Source: Candidatus Desulfofervidaceae bacterium (GTDB taxonomy: Bacteria > Desulfobacterota > Desulfofervidia > Desulfofervidales > Desulfofervidaceae). Taken from it: 64,000 nt of DNA. Positions 1 to 13,480 of the stretch are shown piece after piece. Positions within the stretch are counted from its first letter, which is position 1; the number at the start of each line of letters is the position of its first letter. The stretch lies in the NCBI GenBank assembly GCA_027064585.1, contig JAMOPI010000033.1:17026-81025 (forward strand), given 5' to 3'. The position numbers and the translations under genes are program-made. The notes beneath the pieces were generated by a model that saw nothing but the letters and a program-made list of their open reading frames with translations, was not told the origin of the DNA and made no database searches.

Positions 1-113
1 TTCTGCACTACTGTGCACGGACCTGCTTCTAATAACGTTACGGGCACCACCGTGCCATCCTCAGCAAAGATACGAGTCATCCCAATCTTTCTTGCTAGAA
101 TTCCTCCAACCAT
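1..113 (-). CDS. rplC: Ribosomal protein L3, N-terminal part (cut by window edge)
   Basis: Large-subunit ribosomal protein that binds 23S rRNA near the peptidyl transferase centre. Only the first 37 residues are inside the window; the rest lies beyond position 1. I chose the ATG at 113, which gives [16 protein letters not shown], the hallmark L3 N-terminus. An AGGTG Shine-Dalgarno-like sequence sits just upstream. The start is 14 bases after the rpsJ stop, so the two genes are cotranscribed in the standard S10 operon order. Confidence 0.9.
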   Translation of the reverse strand, partial: MVGGILARKIGMTRIFAEDGTVVPVTLLEAGPCTVVQ

Positions 114-127
114 TTCACCTAACCCTT

Positions 128-439
128 TTAAAGTTTTATCTCCACATCTACACCTGAAGCTAATTCTAGGTTCATCAAGGCATCCACTGTCTGGGCCGTG
201 GGTTCAACAATATCAATTAAACGCTTATGCGTTCTTATCTCAAACTGTTCACGCGATTTTTTATCTTTATGTGGAGATCTAAGCACTGTCCACCTACTTA
301 TCTTAGTGGGCAAAGGAATAGGTCCTACCACCTTTGCCCCTGTCTTTTTAGCCGTGTCTACAATTTGAGTTACGGCCTGATCTAAAAGCCGATGATCAAA
401 TGCCTTCAACTTTATCCGTATTTTCTGCGTTTCTATCAT
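128..439 (-). CDS. rpsJ: 30S ribosomal protein S10
   Basis: Small-subunit protein S10 (NusE), which also takes part in antitermination with NusB. The 103-residue product has the normal family length and the typical segments [15 protein letters not shown] and [19 protein letters not shown]. It lies between tuf and rplC, so the str operon runs directly into the S10 operon without a visible terminator. Recognition is secure. Confidence 0.97.
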   Translation of the reverse strand: MIETQKIRIKLKAFDHRLLDQAVTQIVDTAKKTGAKVVGPIPLPTKISRWTVLRSPHKDKKSREQFEIRTHKRLIDIVEPTAQTVDALMNLELASGVDVEIKL

Positions 440-465
440 AGCTGCCTGAAACCCTTTTTATTTTT

Positions 466-1665
466 TTACTCCAATATCTTGGTTACCACACCTGCACCAA
501 CGGTCCTTCCACCTTCTCTAATCGCAAATCGCAATCCCTCTTCCATCGCTATCGGCTCTAACAAATTCACCTCTATCCGCACATTATCTCCAGGCACCAC
601 CATCTCTACCCCCTCCGGCAATGTAACTACTCCCGTCACATCCGTCGTCCTAAAGTAAAACTGCGGCCTATATCCACTGAAAAATGGCGTATGCCTCCCC
701 CCTTCCTCCTTCGTCAATACATATACCTCAGCCTCAAATCGCGTATGCGGCGTTATCGTCCCAGGCGCCGCCAATACCATCCCACGCTCTACCTCATCCT
801 TTCCTATACCACGTAATAACACTCCTATGTTATCTCCTGCTCTGCCCTCATCCAAAATCTTCCTGAACATCTCAATGCTCGTCGCTACCGTCTTACGCGT
901 CGGCCCTAACCCCACTATCTCCACTTCCTCTCCAGGATGAATCACCCCTCTCTCTACCCTACCTGTTACTACCGTACCCCTTCCACTTATGCTAAATACA
1001 TCCTCTATCGGCATCAGAAAAGGTTTATCCAACGGACGCACAGGCTCAGGTATATACTCATCCATCGCATCTAATAACTCCCATATCTTACCACACCACT
1101 GACATTCCCTCTTCCCACATCCACACTCTAACGCCTTCAACGCACTACCCTTAATCACAGGTACATCATCACCAGGAAATTCATATTTGCTCAAAAGCTC
1201 CCTTACCTCTAATTCAACTAATTCTATCAATTCCTCATCGTCTACCATGTCTACCTTGTTAATAAACACAACAATATATGGCACCCCTACCTGTCTCGCT
1301 AATAATATGTGCTCCCTAGTCTGCGGCATCGGACCATCATCCGCCGCTACCACTAAAATCGCACCGTCCATCTGTGCCGCTCCCGTAATCATGTTCTTAA
1401 TATAGTCCGCATGACCAGGACAATCTATATGCGCATAGTGCCTTTTTTCCGTCTCATACTCCACGTGCGCCGTGGCAATCGTAATCCCCCTCTCCTTCTC
1501 TTCCGGCGCCTTGTCTATCTGCTCAAACGGCACAAAGTCCGCTAGCTTCGCATTCGCTAACGTCCGCGTAATCGCCGCCGTCAATGTCGTCTTACCATGG
1601 TCAATGTGACCTATCGTCCCCACATTTATATGCGGCTTCTTCCTCTCAAATTTCTGCTTCGCCAT
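466..1665 (-). CDS. tuf: Elongation factor Tu, copy 1 (str operon)
   Basis: GTPase that delivers aminoacyl-tRNA to the ribosome. Visible G motifs are GHIDHGKTT (P-loop), DCPGHADY and NKVD, followed by domains 2 and 3 ([17 protein letters not shown]). I chose the ATG at 1665, which gives [16 protein letters not shown] at 1668 would add one residue, but the GAGGGGG ribosome site is better spaced for the ATG. The G domain carries a C-x-C-x4-C-x2-C cluster at residues 181-191, which may bind a metal. The gene follows fusA by 27 bases and is nearly identical to the copy at 16303-17502. Confidence 0.97.
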   Translation of the reverse strand: MAKQKFERKKPHINVGTIGHIDHGKTTLTAAITRTLANAKLADFVPFEQIDKAPEEKERGITIATAHVEYETEKRHYAHIDCPGHADYIKNMITGAAQMDGAILVVAADDGPMPQTREHILLARQVGVPYIVVFINKVDMVDDEELIELVELEVRELLSKYEFPGDDVPVIKGSALKALECGCGKRECQWCGKIWELLDAMDEYIPEPVRPLDKPFLMPIEDVFSISGRGTVVTGRVERGVIHPGEEVEIVGLGPTRKTVATSIEMFRKILDEGRAGDNIGVLLRGIGKDEVERGMVLAAPGTITPHTRFEAEVYVLTKEEGGRHTPFFSGYRPQFYFRTTDVTGVVTLPEGVEMVVPGDNVRIEVNLLEPIAMEEGLRFAIREGGRTVGAGVVTKILE

Positions 1666-1696
1666 CACTCAACCCCCTCAATGTTTTAACAAGTCT

Positions 1697-3769
1697 TTAC
1701 TTCTTTTCCTTTATCAAGGCCTCAGCAATCTTGGCTGGCACAGGTTCATAATGTGAAAACTGCATCGTGTAAGTTGCCCGACCCTGTGTCGCCGACCGTA
1801 AAGTTGTAGCATATCCAAACATTTCTGCCAAGGGGACATGCGCCCGGATTACCTGCGCATTTTTACGCATTTCTATACCAGTCACCTTGCCCCTTCTTGC
1901 CGTAATGTCTCCCATGACATCACCAACATACTGCTCTGGCACAATGACCTCTAGAAGCATAATTGGCTCTAAGAGCACCGGAGCGCCTTTTTTCACCCCT
2001 TCTTTAAAGGCCATAGATGCAGCAATGGCAAAGGCCATATCTGAAGAGTCTACTTCATGATAAGAACCATCCACCAACCGCACCCGGACATCTGTCACCG
2101 GATACCCTGCAATCACGCCCTTTTCCATGGCCTCTCTTATGCCCCGTTCCACCGCCGGAATATATTCCTTGGGAATCACACCTCCGGTAATAGCATCAAT
2201 GAATTCAAAACCCTTCCCCGCAGGCAGGGGTTCCATCTCTAACCACACATGACCATACTGACCCCGTCCACCCGTCTGCTTGATAAACTTACCTTCTACT
2301 TTAACAGGTTTAGTAATGGTTTCACGATAAGAAACCTGTGGCCGTCCTACATTGGCCTGCACTTTAAACTCACGGCGCAAACGGTCAATAATAATTTCTA
2401 GATGTAGTTCACCCATACCAGAAATAATAGTCTCTCCAGTCTCCTCATCGTACCTAACCCTAAAAGAGGGATCTTCTACTGCAATTTTGTGTAAAGCCGT
2501 ACCCAATTTATCTTGATCATCTTTAGTCTTTGGCTCAATGGCTACTGAGATAACTGGCTCTGGGACTTCAATTGATTCTAGTAATATCGGCTCTCTCTCA
2601 TCACAAAGGGTATCACCCGTCGTAGTCCTTCTAAGACCTACTGCAGCAACAATATCACCAGCATAAACTTCACTTACTTCTTCCCGCTTATTGGCGTGCA
2701 TCTTAAGCAAGCGGCCAATCTTTTCCTTCACCCCTTTAGAGGCATTAAAGACCGTATCACCGCTCTTTAAGTGACCTGCATAGACACGCAGGAAGGTCAG
2801 ATGCCCTACATAGGGATCGGTCATTAATTTAAAGGCTAGTGCCGTAAAGGGAGCATCATCACTAGCCATCCTTTCTATCTCTTTTCCGTCAGGCGTTTTA
2901 CCCTTAACTGGTGGAATATCTACGGGTGAAGGAAGATAATCTACAATGGCATCAAGGAGTTGTTGGATGCCTTTATTTTTAAAGGCTGATCCACACAGTA
3001 CCGGCACCAGTTTTAATTCTATTGTTCCCTTCCTTAAGGCCTGATGAATTTCTTCTTCGGTAATTTCTTCCCCCTCTAGATATTTTTCCATTATCGTCTC
3101 GTCAAAGTCCGCTAGAGCCTCAAGCATTTTGTCCCGAAATTCTTCGGCCTTTGCCCGATACTCTTCAGGTATGTCAATATATTCATAACGGGCACCTTTT
3201 GTTTCCTCGTCATAAATAATGGCCTTCATCTTGATAAGGTCAATAACCCCTTGAAAATTCTCTTCCTTGCCTAGTGGGATCTGGATAGGGACAGGATTAG
3301 CCTTTAACCGATCAATCATCATACTAATACAACCCTCAAAATCAGCCCCTACCCGATCCATTTTGTTAATGAAGGCCAGTCTTGGTACCCGGTATTTATC
3401 GGCCTGCCGCCATACCGTCTCTGACTGTGGCTCCACACCTCCAACGGCGCAAAAAATGGCAATTGCACCATCCAAGACCCGCAGGGCCCTTTCTACTTCA
3501 ATCGTAAAGTCCACATGCCCAGGAGTATCTATAATGTTAATACGATGTTTCCGCCAGAAGCAGGTAGTAGCGGCTGAGGTAATGGTAATACCCCGCTCCT
3601 TTTCCTGCTCCATGAAGTCCATCGTCGCTGTACCCTCATGCACCTCACCAATCTTATACGTGAGGCCAGTATAGTACAGCACCCGCTCAGTCGTTGTTGT
3701 CTTACCGGCGTCAATATGCGCCATAAAACCAATATTTCTTACTTTTTCAATTGGAACAATCCTTCCCAC
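1697..3769 (-). CDS. fusA: Elongation factor G
   Basis: Translocation GTPase. It has the [10 protein letters not shown]-loop, DTPGHVDF and NKMDRVG, then domains II-V, about 690 residues in all. I prefer the GTG at 3769 over an in-frame GTG at 3778. It gives [14 protein letters not shown], which matches the usual EF-G N-terminus in length. It also leaves an AGGTGG Shine-Dalgarno sequence, overlapping the rpsG stop codon, five bases upstream. This suggests translational coupling to rpsG. Standard str operon member. Confidence 0.96.
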   Translation of the reverse strand: MGRIVPIEKVRNIGFMAHIDAGKTTTTERVLYYTGLTYKIGEVHEGTATMDFMEQEKERGITITSAATTCFWRKHRINIIDTPGHVDFTIEVERALRVLDGAIAIFCAVGGVEPQSETVWRQADKYRVPRLAFINKMDRVGADFEGCISMMIDRLKANPVPIQIPLGKEENFQGVIDLIKMKAIIYDEETKGARYEYIDIPEEYRAKAEEFRDKMLEALADFDETIMEKYLEGEEITEEEIHQALRKGTIELKLVPVLCGSAFKNKGIQQLLDAIVDYLPSPVDIPPVKGKTPDGKEIERMASDDAPFTALAFKLMTDPYVGHLTFLRVYAGHLKSGDTVFNASKGVKEKIGRLLKMHANKREEVSEVYAGDIVAAVGLRRTTTGDTLCDEREPILLESIEVPEPVISVAIEPKTKDDQDKLGTALHKIAVEDPSFRVRYDEETGETIISGMGELHLEIIIDRLRREFKVQANVGRPQVSYRETITKPVKVEGKFIKQTGGRGQYGHVWLEMEPLPAGKGFEFIDAITGGVIPKEYIPAVERGIREAMEKGVIAGYPVTDVRVRLVDGSYHEVDSSDMAFAIAASMAFKEGVKKGAPVLLEPIMLLEVIVPEQYVGDVMGDITARRGKVTGIEMRKNAQVIRAHVPLAEMFGYATTLRSATQGRATYTMQFSHYEPVPAKIAEALIKEKK

Positions 3770-3771
3770 GG

Positions 3772-4245
<474 letters not shown>

Positions 4246-4257
4246 TCAATCCCTCAA

Positions 4258-4629
4258 TTATTTTGGCTTTTTAGTACCATATCTAGAACGACTTTTCCGT
4301 CGATCTTGCACACCCGCTGCATCCAATGCCCCTCTAATAACCTGATAACGCACACCAGGTAAGTCCTTTACACGTCCACCTCTTACTAAAACCACCGAAT
4401 GCTCTTGGAGGTTATGACCAATCCCAGGAATATAGGCCGTCACTTCAATTCCATTAGTCAAACGCACACGACAAACCTTCCGCAGGGCAGAATTAGGCTT
4501 TTTCGGCGTGGTCGTATATACCCTTACACATACACCCCGCTTTTGAGGACAACCTCTTAAGGCCGGAGCAGAACTCCGGCTCTCAATTTTTTCTCTTCCT
4601 TGTCTTACTAGCTGATTAATAGTTGGCAT
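4258..4629 (-). CDS. rpsL: 30S ribosomal protein S12
   Basis: Decoding-centre protein. The 123-residue product shows [12 protein letters not shown], the loop [21 protein letters not shown], the [15 protein letters not shown] segment and the basic tail [11 protein letters not shown]. The residues usually altered in streptomycin resistance (the Lys pair in TPKKPNSA and the downstream loop) look wild type. First gene of the str operon, preceded by a candidate promoter at 4671-4697. Confidence 0.97.
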   Translation of the reverse strand: MPTINQLVRQGREKIESRSSAPALRGCPQKRGVCVRVYTTTPKKPNSALRKVCRVRLTNGIEVTAYIPGIGHNLQEHSVVLVRGGRVKDLPGVRYQVIRGALDAAGVQDRRKSRSRYGTKKPK

Positions 4630-4670
4630 TACCCATCCTCCCTTTTTCTAGGGCACACAAAATCGGACTT

Positions 4671-4697
4671 ATTACAGCCTTTCTTTATTTTTGTCAA
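4671..4697 (-). promoter_or_regulatory. Candidate promoter of the str operon
   Basis: On the minus strand a consensus TTGACA (4697-4692) is followed after 15 bases by TGTAAT (4676-4671). An overlapping TAATAA at 17-base spacing is the alternative -10. It lies in the 74-base gap between rpoC and rpsL, just past the rpoC stop, so it can fire the rpsL-rpsG-fusA-tuf-rpsJ run separately from the rif operon. No clear terminator hairpin is visible in this gap. Confidence 0.55.
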
Positions 4698-4703
4698 GCC
4701 CCT

Positions 4704-7700
4704 TTATGAAGCCATTTGTTCTTTTTCTTCAGGCAAAGGTAAGATTTCCCCTTTGCCTAGCTCTTCCTTTACTTCTTCTGCCGCGGTTATTTCTATGGAA
4801 CGATAACGTTCCAGACCAGTACCTGCCGGGATGAGCCGCCCGATAATAACATTTTCTTTCAATCCGCGCAAGTAGTCCACCTTGCCTTGAACCGCGGCAT
4901 CGGTTAACACCCTAGTCGTTTCCTGAAAAGAAGCAGCTGAGATAAAGCTTTCGGTACCTAAAGAAGCCTTGGTAATACCCACGAGCACAGGCTCAGCCTG
5001 GGCTGGTTTTCCACCTTTGGCCATCACCTTCTCGTTTTCCTCCTCAAACCTATATTTTTCTACCAATTCTCCCACAATAAAGTCAGTATCACCTGGATCT
5101 ACGATCTTAACCTTCTTCATCATCTGGCGAATGATGACTTCAATGTGCTTGTCGTTAATCCTCACACCCTGCAAACGGTAAACTTCCTGAATTTCGTTTA
5201 GAAGGTATTTGGCTGTTTCCTGAATACCTCGCACCCGCAACAGGTCATGCGGATTTATTGGACCTTCGGTTAAGGCCTCACCAGCTCGCACAAAGTCACC
5301 TTCATGTACTGTCACATGTACACCCGGTGGAATAAGATAGGCTCTTGGTTCACCAACCTCTGGAGTAACAACGATTTTCCTCTTACCCCTTTCTTCCTTA
5401 CCAAAAGAGACCCAACCGTCAATTTCGGTAATAATAGCGTGGTTTTTAGGTTTCCTTACTTCAAAAAGATCAGCTACTCTAGGCAGACCACCAGTAATAT
5501 CTTTTGTTTTAGTGGTCTCCCGCAGAATCTTGGCCAGAATATCACCTGCATAGATCTCATCCCCTTCTTCCACCACAATGAGAGCCCCTACAGGCAAGTA
5601 ATAAACGGCTTCACTTCCTGCAGGAGTTTTTACGATATTGCCATCTTCATCTACAACCGTAATACGAGGACGATAGGGCGTACCTTTGTATTCCATCACC
5701 ACTTTACTTACCCTACTGGTTACCGGGTCAACCCTTTCCTGAATGGTCACACCCTCAATAATATCTTCAAATTTTACCTTTCCACTCGCCTCTGTCAAAA
5801 TAGGCGAGGCATAAGGATCCCATTCAACCAATAACTGACCTGGCTTGACCTTTTCTCCTTCTCTTACCTTTAGCTTTGCTCCATAAATAACTGGATAGCG
5901 TTCTCTTTCTCTGCCCTCTTCTACAACAGCAATCTCACCGTTACGATTCATCACAACAAGATCACCTTCTTTAGTTTCTACAACGTTGAGATTAACAAAT
6001 TTTACCTCTCCGCCATATTTGGTTTCCAAAGTCGTCTGCTCTACTGTCTTTCTGGCCGTACCACCAATATGGAAGGTTCGCATGGTCAGCTGCGTTCCTG
6101 GCTCACCAATAGACTGTGCCGCAATAATACCTACCGCCTCACCGATATTCACCAACTTACCTGTTGCCAAATCACGGCCATAACACTTAGCACACACTCC
6201 CCATTTTGTCTGGCAAGTCAAGACAGACCGAATTTTCACCTTTTCTATTCCAGCTTCTTCTATCTTCTTAGCCGCCTCTTCGTCAATCATTTCATTGGCT
6301 TTAACAATAACTTCACCTGTATAAGGATCAACAATATCTTCTAAGGCTACCCTTCCTAAAACACGTTGACCAATGGTCTGGATAATTTCACCTGATTCAA
6401 CGAGAGGTTCCACTTCAATACCATCAATAGTACCACAGTCTTCTTCCCTTACCACACATTCATGGGCTACATCAATTAACCTTCTGGTCAGATAACCAGC
6501 ATTGGCTGTTTTAAGGGCCGTATCGGCCAATCCCTTCCGGGCACCATGGGTAGAAATGAAGTATTGCAACACCGTCAATCCTTCTCTAAAGTTGGCCGTA
6601 ATCGGGGTTTCAATAATTTCTCCTGAAGGCTTAGCCATCAACCCTCGCATACCGGCCAACTGTCTAATCTGATCTTTACTTCCTCTGGCCCCAGAATCGG
6701 CCATCATAAAGATGGGATTAAAGGAAGAAAATTCTACTTTTTCTCCCTTTTCGCTTTCTACTACCTCTACCGAAAGTTCTTTCATCATCTCGCTGGCTAC
6801 TTGGCCGGTAACGCGGGTCCAGATATCAATGATCTTGTTATAACGCTCACCATCGGTTATAAGTCCCTTACGATATTGATCCTCAATCTCTTGCACTTCT
6901 TTTTGGGCCGTTTGTAAAATCTCTTCTTTCCGTTTTGGAATAACTAAGTGGTCTACGGCAATGGATATCCCACCACGGGTAGCTTGTTCAAAACCCAAAT
7001 CTTTCAAGTGATCACAAAGGACTACTGTCCTTTTTAGTCCCACCCGCTGATAGCACTCTTTAATAAGGGCAGCCACATCTTTCTTGCGCATAACTTTGTT
7101 AATAAAGCTAAATGGAATCTCATCAGGAACACTCTCCTTCAGCAAAATGCGTCCTACAGTCGTTTCCACTAGCCTCCCATTCATCCGCACCTTGATTTTG
7201 GCGTGAAGCTCCACCACACCTTGATCATAGGCCACACGCACCTCTTCGGGAGAAGAAAAGATCATCCCTTCTCCCTTAGCAAAGGGCCTTTCTTTGGTCA
7301 TGTAATAGAGCCCAAGGACGATGTCCTGTGTAGGTAGGATAATTGGATCACCGTGAGCTGGGGAAAGGATATTATTGGTAGACATCATGAGGACGCGTGC
7401 CTCAGTTTGGGCTTCTACCGAAAGAGGCACATGTACAGCCATCTGGTCACCATCAAAGTCGGCGTTAAAGGGTGGACACACCAATGGATGTAACTGAATG
7501 GCCTTTCCTTCAATCAAAACAGGTTCAAAGGCTTGAATACTGAGACGATGCAAAGTAGGCGCCCGGTTAAGCAGAACCGGATGTTCCCTTACCACTTCTT
7601 CTAGGGCATCCCAGACTTCTGGGGCCTCTCGTTCTACCATCTTCTTGGCACTTTTAATCGTCGTGGCAAAGCCCTTCTTTTCTAGCTGATGATAGATAAA

Positions 7701-8843
7701 GGGCTTAAAGAGTTCTAAGGCCATCTTTTTGGGTAACCCACATTGGTGCAAACGTAATTCAGGTCCGACGACAATGACCGACCGTCCAGAATAGTCTACA
7801 CGTTTACCCAAAAGGTTTTGACGAAAGCGTCCCTGTTTGCCCTTAAGCATATCACTCAGGGATTTAAGGGGACGTCCGTTACTGCCGGTTACCGTGCGGC
7901 CACGGCGTCCATTTTCAAAAAGAACATCCACCGCCTCTTGTAACATTCGTTTTTCGTTACGGATGATAATTTCTGGGGCCTCAAGTTCCATCAGCCTCTT
8001 CAGACGGTTATTCCGGTTAATTACCCGCCGATACAAGTCGTTTAAGTCAGAAGTAGCAAAACGTCCACCGTCCAAAGGTACTAATGGTCTTAAATCCGGG
8101 GGTAAAACAGGAATGACTTCTAAAATCATCCACTCAGGTTTATTACCAGACTCTAAAAAGGCATTGACAATCCGCAGCCTTTTGGCCAGTTTTTTACGTG
8201 TGCTTTCAGAAGTAGTATTTTTAATCTGCTCCTTGATCTCTTCAGCCAGTTTAGGCAAATCTAAATCGCGCAATAAATCTCTTATCGCTTCTGCTCCCAT
8301 ACCGGCCTTAAAGTTTTCGCCATACTTAGCCCTTGCCTCATGATACTGTTCTTCAGACAGCACCTCACCTTTGTTCAAGGGAGTATCACCAGAATCAGTA
8401 ACGATATAGGATTCATAGTAAATAACCCTCTCTAAATCTTTAACTGTCAGATTAAGCAAGTTTCCAATCTTACTAGGCACACTCTTGACAAACCAGATAT
8501 GAGCTACCGGACAGGCCAGTTCAATATGCCCCATCCGTTCCCGTCTGACCTTAGAAGAAATTACTTCTACACCGCAGCGTTCGCATACAATACCGCGGTG
8601 TTTCATCCGGCGGTATTTACCACAAAGACATTCATAATCCTTAATTGGCCCAAAGATCCGGGCACAGAAAAGTCCGTCTTTTTCAGGTTTAAAAGTTCTA
8701 TAATTAATGGTCTCTGGCTTCTTTACTTCACCGTAAGACCACTCCCGAATCTGCTCGGGAGAGGCTAAACCAATCTTTACTCCCTTAATGTCAGCCGGAT
8801 CCATGGGTTTAGTAAATAAGTTATAAAGATCTTCTAATGTCAT
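4704..8843 (-). CDS. rpoC: DNA-directed RNA polymerase subunit beta'
   Basis: Catalytic clamp subunit of RNA polymerase, 1379 residues. Visible features are the N-terminal zinc ribbon (Cys 72, 74, 87, 90), the active-site Mg2+ loop [12 protein letters not shown] at 460-471, and the second zinc site [11 protein letters not shown]. The N-terminus [26 protein letters not shown] region is canonical. The ATG overlaps the rpoB stop by four bases (ATGA), indicating coupling. Confidence 0.98.
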   Translation of the reverse strand: MTLEDLYNLFTKPMDPADIKGVKIGLASPEQIREWSYGEVKKPETINYRTFKPEKDGLFCARIFGPIKDYECLCGKYRRMKHRGIVCERCGVEVISSKVRRERMGHIELACPVAHIWFVKSVPSKIGNLLNLTVKDLERVIYYESYIVTDSGDTPLNKGEVLSEEQYHEARAKYGENFKAGMGAEAIRDLLRDLDLPKLAEEIKEQIKNTTSESTRKKLAKRLRIVNAFLESGNKPEWMILEVIPVLPPDLRPLVPLDGGRFATSDLNDLYRRVINRNNRLKRLMELEAPEIIIRNEKRMLQEAVDVLFENGRRGRTVTGSNGRPLKSLSDMLKGKQGRFRQNLLGKRVDYSGRSVIVVGPELRLHQCGLPKKMALELFKPFIYHQLEKKGFATTIKSAKKMVEREAPEVWDALEEVVREHPVLLNRAPTLHRLSIQAFEPVLIEGKAIQLHPLVCPPFNADFDGDQMAVHVPLSVEAQTEARVLMMSTNNILSPAHGDPIILPTQDIVLGLYYMTKERPFAKGEGMIFSSPEEVRVAYDQGVVELHAKIKVRMNGRLVETTVGRILLKESVPDEIPFSFINKVMRKKDVAALIKECYQRVGLKRTVVLCDHLKDLGFEQATRGGISIAVDHLVIPKRKEEILQTAQKEVQEIEDQYRKGLITDGERYNKIIDIWTRVTGQVASEMMKELSVEVVESEKGEKVEFSSFNPIFMMADSGARGSKDQIRQLAGMRGLMAKPSGEIIETPITANFREGLTVLQYFISTHGARKGLADTALKTANAGYLTRRLIDVAHECVVREEDCGTIDGIEVEPLVESGEIIQTIGQRVLGRVALEDIVDPYTGEVIVKANEMIDEEAAKKIEEAGIEKVKIRSVLTCQTKWGVCAKCYGRDLATGKLVNIGEAVGIIAAQSIGEPGTQLTMRTFHIGGTARKTVEQTTLETKYGGEVKFVNLNVVETKEGDLVVMNRNGEIAVVEEGRERERYPVIYGAKLKVREGEKVKPGQLLVEWDPYASPILTEASGKVKFEDIIEGVTIQERVDPVTSRVSKVVMEYKGTPYRPRITVVDEDGNIVKTPAGSEAVYYLPVGALIVVEEGDEIYAGDILAKILRETTKTKDITGGLPRVADLFEVRKPKNHAIITEIDGWVSFGKEERGKRKIVVTPEVGEPRAYLIPPGVHVTVHEGDFVRAGEALTEGPINPHDLLRVRGIQETAKYLLNEIQEVYRLQGVRINDKHIEVIIRQMMKKVKIVDPGDTDFIVGELVEKYRFEEENEKVMAKGGKPAQAEPVLVGITKASLGTESFISAASFQETTRVLTDAAVQGKVDYLRGLKENVIIGRLIPAGTGLERYRSIEITAAEEVKEELGKGEILPLPEEKEQMAS

Positions 8844-11800
8844 CTTTTCTTCGCCCCCTTCTCTTCAGTTAATAATTCTACATTTAAAGCTAGGGCTTGC
8901 AGTTCTTTCACCAACACATTAAATGACTCTGGCAGACCCACTTCTAACGTGTTGTCTCCTTTTACAATCTTTTCGTACATCCGCGTCCTGCCTGCGACAT
9001 CATCTGACTTCACTGTCAACATTTCTTGTAAGGTATAAGCCGCACCGTAGGCCTCTAACGCCCACACCTCCATTTCACCAAACCTTTGTCCACCAAACTG
9101 TGCTTTACCACCCAAAGGTTGTTGGGTAATAAGAGAGTATGGTCCAATGGAACGAGCGTGAATCTTATCATCTACCAAGTGGTGCAACTTCAGCATATAC
9201 ATATAACCCACAGTTACCTTCTGATCAAAGGGTTCACCTGTACGCCCGTCATAGAGTATTGTTTGTCCACCTTCAGGCAAACCAGCTTCTCTTAGCCAGG
9301 TCTTAATTTCTTCTTCTTTAGCACCATCAAATACTGGCGAGGCTACAGGAATACCCTCTTGAAGCTTTTTTACCTTTTCTAACAGTTCTTCATCAGTTAA
9401 GCTGCCAAAACACTCCTCGTATTGTTCTGGCGGATAGAGTTTTTTCAGCCATTCTCTGATCACTTCTGGTTTCTGGAAGTGTTCAACCAACTCCCTTATC
9501 TTCTTGCCAAGCTCTTTAGAAGCCCAACCCAAGTGAGTTTCCAATACCTGTCCAATATTCATCCGTGAAGGTACACCTAAAGGATTAAGCACAATGTCTA
9601 CCGGCGTACCATCTGGTAGATAGGGCATATCTTCCATCAACACGATCTTAGAAACCACTCCTTTATTTCCATGCCTTCCAGCCATTTTATCGCCCACAGA
9701 CAGCTTCCGCTTCATGGCCACATAAACCTTGACCATCTTGATCACACCAGGAGGTAACTCATCTCCTTCTTTAATCTTGTCTATTCTCTGTTCATATCTC
9801 GTTCGTATCTTATCTACCTCATCAAAGAAACTATCTATCACCTCCGCCACCTTTGCCTGCAAAACGGCATCTTCTAGTTGAATTTCCTTTAATCGCCGCA
9901 AGGGTAAATCAAGGACTTCAGGTGTAATCGTCTCTCCCTTGGCAATAATCACCTCACCCGTAATGTCCTTCAAATCCGCTGCGACTACCTGTCCCACTAA
10001 AAGTTTCTGCAGCTTCTCTTCTACTACCTTCTTTAAGGTATTAATTTCGGCATCCCGATCGCGTGTTAGCCGTTTAATTTCCTGTTCTTCAATCCACTTA
10101 CTTCTAGCATCCTTTTCTCCCTTACGGGAGAATACCTGTGCATCAATGACAATACCTTCAATTCCAGGAGGTACCCGCAAGGAAGAATCCTTTACATCGC
10201 TAGCCTTCTCGCCAAAGATGGCACGTAGAAGTTTTTCTTCGGGAGAATATTGGGTCTCACCTTTAGGGGTAATTTTACCTACAAGAATATCGCCTGGCTT
10301 TACCTCGGCTCCAATGCGTATTATACCGCTCTCATCTAGATTTTTAAGGGCATCCTCGCCTACATTGGGAATGTCTCGGGTAATCTCTTCTGGCCCTAGT
10401 TTGGTCTCCCTGGCTACTACCTCAAATTCTTCTATATGAATAGATGTATAAACATCATCCCTTACAAGTCTCTCACTAATGACGATAGCATCCTCAAAGT
10501 TATATCCACGCCAGGGCATAAAGGCCACCAAAACATTTTTGCCTAAAGCAAGCTCACCATTTTTTGTCGCGGCTCCGTCGGCTAGAATTTGACCTTTGTA
10601 AATTCGTTCTCCTGGTTTAACTAAAGGCTTCTGATTAAAGCATGTATTTTGATTGCTACGTCTAAATTTATTCAATGTGTAGACTTTTACTAAGTTCCCT
10701 AAGGGTTTATTTTCATCATCACTAAAATATCTCACCACAATGCGGGTAGAATCTACATCTTCTACCATACCATCAGCTTCAGCCAAGATACAGACACCAC
10801 AGTCCCTGCCTACTATTTTTTCCATACCTGTGCCAATTAAGGGAGCCTCAGTCTGCAATAAGGGCACGGCCTGGCGCTGCATGTTAGAACCCATCAAGGC
10901 GCGGTTGGCGTCGTCGTGCTCCAAGAAAGGAATCAAAGAAGAAGATACACTTACCAACTGAGTTGGAGAGACATCCATGTAGAGCACTTCTTCTGGCTTT
11001 ACCATTACAAATTCACCTCTCACCCGGGCCGAGACAAGATCATTTAAAAAACGTCCTTGTTCATCTATCGGTGCATTTGCTTGCGCAATAGGTTTATCTC
11101 CTTCTTCTAAGGCAGTAAGGTAAACAATTTCATCTGTTACGCGCCCATTTTTGACCTTACGATAAGGTGTTTCAATAAAGCCAAATTCATTTACCCGCGC
11201 ATAAGTACTCAAAGAGACAATCAAACCAATATTTGGTCCTTCTGGCGTCTCAATAGGACAAATACGACCATAATGGGATGGATGCACATCTCGCACCTCA
11301 AAACCAGCCCGCTCACGGCTAAGTCCTCCTGGACCTAAAGCACTTAAACGCCGCTTATGAGTCACTTCAGATAAAGGATTGGTCTGATCCATAAACTGTG
11401 AAAGTTGACTGGTGCCAAAAAATTCTTTTACTACTGCCGTTACAGGTTTGGAGTTGACCAAATCGTAAGGCATGAGGGTTTCTACTTCCTGTAAAGCCAT
11501 CCGTTCCTTAATGGCCCTTTCCATACGTACTAATCCAATCCGGTATTGATTTTCCAGAAGCTCTCCTACTGACCTCACCCGCCGATTACCCAAATGATCA
11601 ATATCGTCTGGTGGACCTTGAGTAGCCTTAAGTTCAAGAAGTTTTTTCACCGCTTCTAAAATATCTTCTTTTAACAAAGTACACTGGGTAATGGGGACAT
11701 CCATTCCTAGCCGTAAGTTCAGCTTAAACCGACCGACACGAGAAAGATTATAGTATTCAGGATTAAAAAAGAGGTTATGGAGAAATTCCCTGGCAATCTC

Positions 11801-12955
11801 TACGGTTGGCGGACTCGTAGGTCGCATACGCCGATAGATTTCTATCAAGGCATCTTCTTCTGTCTCTACCTTATCTTCCAAAAGGGTATCCCTTAAAGAG
11901 GTATCATACCGGTATTCATCAATAAAGAGCACTTCAAACTCAGCAATATTCTTTTCCTTGATTTTTTCTATAATCTCATCAGTGATATTCTCGTTATGCC
12001 GGGCAATAATTTCTCCGGTCTCTGAATCTTTAATGTCTTTAGCCAAAATCTTTGTCTTTAATTCTTCTTCAGTAAGGGGAATTTCTTTAATACCTAACTG
12101 TTCTAACTGCTTAAGATGTAAACGTGTTACTCTTGTATGGGCAGAAATCAAAACCTCACCTGTTTTTGGATGAATCAGATCTTCAGATAACCGGGTGCCA
12201 AGTAAGAATTCAGGCACCAGCTCTATGTAAAAAAATCCGTCCCGATACTTTACCTTTTGAGTTGGATAGAAATAATTGAGAATCTCTTCACTCGTATAAC
12301 CTAAGGCTTTAAGAAATAAGGTTACTGGGAACCTACGCCGACGATCAATACGCACATAAAGGCGGGCCTTATTGTCAAATTCAAAGTCCAACCAAGAACC
12401 CCGTAAGGGAATAATTCGGGCCATATAAAGAAGTTTACCCCGCACATGGCGCATCTGTTTGTCCAACTCAAAGAAGATGCCAGGAGAACGATGCAACTGG
12501 TTAACAATTACCCGTTCGGTCCCATTGATGATAAAGGTAGCCCGTTCAGTCATTAAAGGAATGGTGCCAAAATAGATTTCCTGTTCTTTGATATCCCTAA
12601 TACTTTTTTGTCCTGTCTCTTTATCTATATCATAAACGACCAGGCGCACGGTCAACCGTACGGGGGCTTCGTAGGTTAATCCCTTTTCTTGACATTCCCT
12701 TTCGTTATATCTGGGTTCGCCAATTTCATATTTAACAAACTCTAATGAGGCTTCACCAGAAAAGTCCGTAATAGGAAAAACCTCTTTAAAAACGGCCTGC
12801 ATACCCACATCTTTACGCTTCTCTGGAGGCACATCCTTTTGCAGAAACTGGGCATAGGATTTCTTTTGTAACTCAAGCAAATAAGGAACGTCCAAAATTT
12901 GCTTTATACGGCCAAATTGCCGTCTCAATTTAAAGTCAGGGATGGCTACACCCAT
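8840..12955 (-). CDS. rpoB: DNA-directed RNA polymerase subunit beta
   Basis: RNA polymerase beta subunit, 1371 residues. The rifampicin pocket is wild type in appearance ([16 protein letters not shown], then [14 protein letters not shown]). The C-terminal [21 protein letters not shown] is conserved. It follows rplL after about 114 bases that hold a terminator-like hairpin and overlaps rpoC by four bases. Length and order match the universal rplL-rpoB-rpoC arrangement. Confidence 0.98.
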   Translation of the reverse strand: MGVAIPDFKLRRQFGRIKQILDVPYLLELQKKSYAQFLQKDVPPEKRKDVGMQAVFKEVFPITDFSGEASLEFVKYEIGEPRYNERECQEKGLTYEAPVRLTVRLVVYDIDKETGQKSIRDIKEQEIYFGTIPLMTERATFIINGTERVIVNQLHRSPGIFFELDKQMRHVRGKLLYMARIIPLRGSWLDFEFDNKARLYVRIDRRRRFPVTLFLKALGYTSEEILNYFYPTQKVKYRDGFFYIELVPEFLLGTRLSEDLIHPKTGEVLISAHTRVTRLHLKQLEQLGIKEIPLTEEELKTKILAKDIKDSETGEIIARHNENITDEIIEKIKEKNIAEFEVLFIDEYRYDTSLRDTLLEDKVETEEDALIEIYRRMRPTSPPTVEIAREFLHNLFFNPEYYNLSRVGRFKLNLRLGMDVPITQCTLLKEDILEAVKKLLELKATQGPPDDIDHLGNRRVRSVGELLENQYRIGLVRMERAIKERMALQEVETLMPYDLVNSKPVTAVVKEFFGTSQLSQFMDQTNPLSEVTHKRRLSALGPGGLSRERAGFEVRDVHPSHYGRICPIETPEGPNIGLIVSLSTYARVNEFGFIETPYRKVKNGRVTDEIVYLTALEEGDKPIAQANAPIDEQGRFLNDLVSARVRGEFVMVKPEEVLYMDVSPTQLVSVSSSLIPFLEHDDANRALMGSNMQRQAVPLLQTEAPLIGTGMEKIVGRDCGVCILAEADGMVEDVDSTRIVVRYFSDDENKPLGNLVKVYTLNKFRRSNQNTCFNQKPLVKPGERIYKGQILADGAATKNGELALGKNVLVAFMPWRGYNFEDAIVISERLVRDDVYTSIHIEEFEVVARETKLGPEEITRDIPNVGEDALKNLDESGIIRIGAEVKPGDILVGKITPKGETQYSPEEKLLRAIFGEKASDVKDSSLRVPPGIEGIVIDAQVFSRKGEKDARSKWIEEQEIKRLTRDRDAEINTLKKVVEEKLQKLLVGQVVAADLKDITGEVIIAKGETITPEVLDLPLRRLKEIQLEDAVLQAKVAEVIDSFFDEVDKIRTRYEQRIDKIKEGDELPPGVIKMVKVYVAMKRKLSVGDKMAGRHGNKGVVSKIVLMEDMPYLPDGTPVDIVLNPLGVPSRMNIGQVLETHLGWASKELGKKIRELVEHFQKPEVIREWLKKLYPPEQYEECFGSLTDEELLEKVKKLQEGIPVASPVFDGAKEEEIKTWLREAGLPEGGQTILYDGRTGEPFDQKVTVGYMYMLKLHHLVDDKIHARSIGPYSLITQQPLGGKAQFGGQRFGEMEVWALEAYGAAYTLQEMLTVKSDDVAGRTRMYEKIVKGDNTLEVGLPESFNVLVKELQALALNVELLTEEKGAKKR

Positions 12956-12984
12956 TGTTAACTCCTCTAAAGACTAAAAATATA

Positions 12985-13031
12985 ATAAAAACCGAAAAAG
13001 GAGATGTACCTCTCCTGTCGTACACCTCCTT
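12985..13031 (-). terminator. Attenuator-like hairpin between rplL and rpoB
   Basis: Reading the minus strand, a 12-pair stem (13031-13020 with 13009-12998, one G-U pair) closes a 10-base loop. It is followed by TTTTTCGG and another T-run, as in an intrinsic terminator. Further upstream, right at the rplL stop, the transcript contains CCGAAAAA, which could pair with that TTTTTCGG and compete. E. coli has a partial terminator at the same place, tuning the ratio of ribosomal protein to polymerase; the same role here is an inference. Confidence 0.65.
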
Positions 13032-13069
13032 GAGATAGAAGACAAAAGATCTTTTTCTGTTTTTCGGCA

Positions 13070-13465
13070 TTATTTAATTTCTACGCTTGCTCCTACCTCT
13101 TCTAATTTCTTCTTAATCTCCTCGGCCTCTTCTTTAGATACACCTTCCTTGATGGGCTTGGGCACGCTCTCTACCAATTCCTTGGCCTCCTTCAGACCCA
13201 GATTAGTAATGGCCCTTACTACCTTAATAACCTGGATCTTGTTACTACCAACAGCAGTCAAGACAACATCAAATTCCGTCTTTTCCTCTGCCGGCGCAGC
13301 CTCTCCAGCAGGAGCAGCACCAGGCACAGCCGCAACCGCTGCCACAGGAGCAGCAGCCTGGACGCCAAACTTCTCTTCCAACTCTTTAATGAACTCGGAG
13401 AGCTCCAAGACAGTCATATTGGCAATAAACTCTACCACATCCTCCTTTGTAATTTCCTTCGCCAT
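13070..13465 (-). CDS. rplL: 50S ribosomal protein L7/L12
   Basis: Multicopy stalk protein that recruits translational GTPases. The 131-residue product has an N-terminal dimerisation helix (residues 1-30), an Ala/Pro-rich hinge (about 34-62) and the C-terminal domain with KTEFDVVL and [18 protein letters not shown]. It lies 15 bases after rplJ. Recognition is certain. Confidence 0.97.
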   Translation of the reverse strand: MAKEITKEDVVEFIANMTVLELSEFIKELEEKFGVQAAAPVAAVAAVPGAAPAGEAAPAEEKTEFDVVLTAVGSNKIQVIKVVRAITNLGLKEAKELVESVPKPIKEGVSKEEAEEIKKKLEEVGASVEIK

Positions 13466-13480
13466 TGCTCTTTAACCTCC

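Noticed and set aside
684..866. Plus-strand reading frames inside both tuf genes and other ribosomal genes
   Set aside because: They are antisense shadows of well-recognised genes. The identical frames in both tuf copies only reflect the gene identity.
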